Shown here one piece after another: positions 63,172 to 64,000 of a stretch of DNA of 64,000 nt. Positions within the stretch are counted from its first letter, which is position 1. Each line of letters starts with the position of its first letter. Under the pieces are notes generated by a model. The model was not told the origin of the DNA, did not search any database, and saw nothing but the letters and a program-made list of their open reading frames with translations. The DNA comes from Calothrix sp. NIES-4105. GTDB lineage: Bacteria > Cyanobacteriota > Cyanobacteriia > Cyanobacteriales > Nostocaceae. The position numbers were made by a program, and so were the translations under genes. The DNA is taken from assembly GCF_002368415.1 (NCBI RefSeq), contig NZ_AP018290.1, positions 62,001 through 126,000 of the forward strand, in the 5' to 3' direction.

Positions 63172-64000
63172 ATGGCTAATATTACTGGTACTGCTGGAAA
63201 TGACAACCTTTATGGAACGACTCTATCAGACACCATTCGAGGGCTAGATGGAAACGACAACATTTATGCTGGCGCCGGAAATGATACAGTTGACGGTGGT
63301 AATGGTAATGATTATATTCGTGGCGACCAGGGTAACGATACTCTAAATGGTGGCGCAGGAAATGACGTTATTTATGGTGAAGAGGGCAATGATACCATCA
63401 ATGCTGGGGATGGTAACGACAATATTTACGACAATAGTGGTGTAAATATTATTGATGGTGGTGTTGGTGAAGACTACCTTAGTTTAGATATTAGTGCTAG
63501 TGGAGCCAACATAAATCTCAGCTACAACACTTCAACTGCCACATATCAAGGTAGTGATGGTACCAGGTTTAGAAATATTGAAAAGTTAAACTTCACTACT
63601 GGCAGTGGCAATGACAATATTAATCTTACTGGCGCCAATTTGACCGATATTCAAGTTTCAACTGGTTTTGGTAATGATACTGTTACTACGGGTGCTGCGA
63701 ATGATGACATCTATACTGGTGCAGGAAACGACACTATTAATAGTGGCGCCGGTAATGACGACATTTATGCTGGTACTGGCGATGATATCGTTAATGCTGG
63801 TGATGGTAATGATTATATTCGTGGCGACCAGGGTAACGATAACATCAATGCTGGTGCAGGAAATGACGTTATTTATGGTGAAGAGGGTAATGATACCATC
63901 AATGCTGGGGATGGTAATGATAGTATTTACGACAATAACGGCATAAATGTGATTGATGGTGGTGTTGGTGAAGATTACCTGAGTTTAAATATTAGTGATA
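63172..64000 (+). CDS. RTX-type (haemolysin-like) calcium-binding repeat protein, N-terminal part
   Basis: The frame begins MANITGTAGNDNLYG and runs open off the end of the window (276 codons seen). It is a string of nine-residue RTX repeats, GGxGxDxUx, such as GNDYIRGDQGNDTLNGGAG and GNDVIYGEEGNDTINAG, which wind into a calcium-filled beta-roll. Such proteins usually leave the cell by a type I secretion system with a C-terminal signal, here out of view. GAGAGATAA before the ATG fits a ribosome-binding site. The segment 63306-63480 is repeated at 63807-63981, a shift of 501 bases (167 residues). Surface or extracellular location is inferred; any catalytic domain is not visible. Confidence 0.85.
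   Translation, partial: MANITGTAGNDNLYGTTLSDTIRGLDGNDNIYAGAGNDTVDGGNGNDYIRGDQGNDTLNGGAGNDVIYGEEGNDTINAGDGNDNIYDNSGVNIIDGGVGEDYLSLDISASGANINLSYNTSTATYQGSDGTRFRNIEKLNFTTGSGNDNINLTGANLTDIQVSTGFGNDTVTTGAANDDIYTGAGNDTINSGAGNDDIYAGTGDDIVNAGDGNDYIRGDQGNDNINAGAGNDVIYGEEGNDTINAGDGNDSIYDNNGINVIDGGVGEDYLSLNISD

Noticed and set aside
1-64000. tRNA, rRNA or known riboswitch
   Set aside because: No cloverleaf with conserved TTCGAATC-type arms, rRNA block or familiar riboswitch core was noticed by eye; a covariance-model search would be decisive.

Overview
The window looks like AT-rich DNA (roughly 40% G+C by eye) from a filamentous, probably heterocyst-forming (Nostocales-type) cyanobacterium. Supporting signs are Tab2 (DUF1092), WGxxGxxG-CTERM and PEP-CTERM proteins, DUF928, DUF1822-like and DUF4058 families, haemagglutinin-type TPS exoproteins, large caspase/CHAT/WD40 proteins, and very many dispersed intergenic hairpin repeats. 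I cannot name the genus or say whether this is chromosome or plasmid. No rRNA, tRNA or multi-repeat CRISPR array was found. The hexamer GGCGCC occurs well over 100 times, in genes and between them, while the classical cyanobacterial HIP1 octamer GCGATCGC was not found.

Layout. 0-7.4 kb is a gene-poor, decaying stretch: the tail of a serine protease, small hypothetical genes, an XRE regulator, a PEP-CTERM protein, two small peptidoglycan-binding proteins, and broken DUF4058 and Hsp20 genes. 7.4-17.5 kb holds a prolyl oligopeptidase, a small secreted protein, a Uma2 nuclease, an acetyltransferase, wrecked Dam methylase and peptidoglycan-binding genes, a divergent pair of putative regulators, an alpha/beta hydrolase and a WGxxGxxG-CTERM protein. 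17.5-22.7 kb is ordinary housekeeping on the minus strand: ClC-CBS-USP, TldE/PmbA and Tab2. 22.9-40.7 kb is a surface/secretion and signalling region: two TPS exoproteins bracket a TPR-CHAT protein, a DUF928 protein, a CHASE2 histidine kinase and an Asn/Gln-rich membrane-anchored protein. A PIN-nuclease gene pair and a broken Uma2 gene lie inside it.

41.2-50.3 kb (minus strand) is the most striking block. In transcription order it encodes an ECF-like sigma factor, a protein with a MazF/PemK-like N-terminus, HEAT-like middle and DUF1822-like C-terminus, a pentapeptide/multi-TM/CHAT protein, and a caspase-lipase gene interrupted by one in-frame stop codon. 51-53.9 kb holds mobile-type genes (TnpB and an Rpn/DUF4351 family gene). 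54-57.5 kb has an AraC/SnoaL/NmrA island joined to the tail of a truncated SNF2 helicase, followed by its usual SWIM-protein neighbour. 57.8-62.8 kb is a 1658-residue caspase-STAND NTPase-WD40 protein. The window ends inside an RTX-type calcium-binding repeat protein.

Four caspase or CHAT (clan CD) peptidase genes lie within 34 kb, together with a STAND ATPase, a dedicated sigma factor and MazF- and PIN-like domains. This suggests a region rich in cell-death or conflict systems. The 41-50 kb cluster is my best candidate for an undescribed system. At least eight genes show disabling lesions, so much of the accessory DNA is in active decay.
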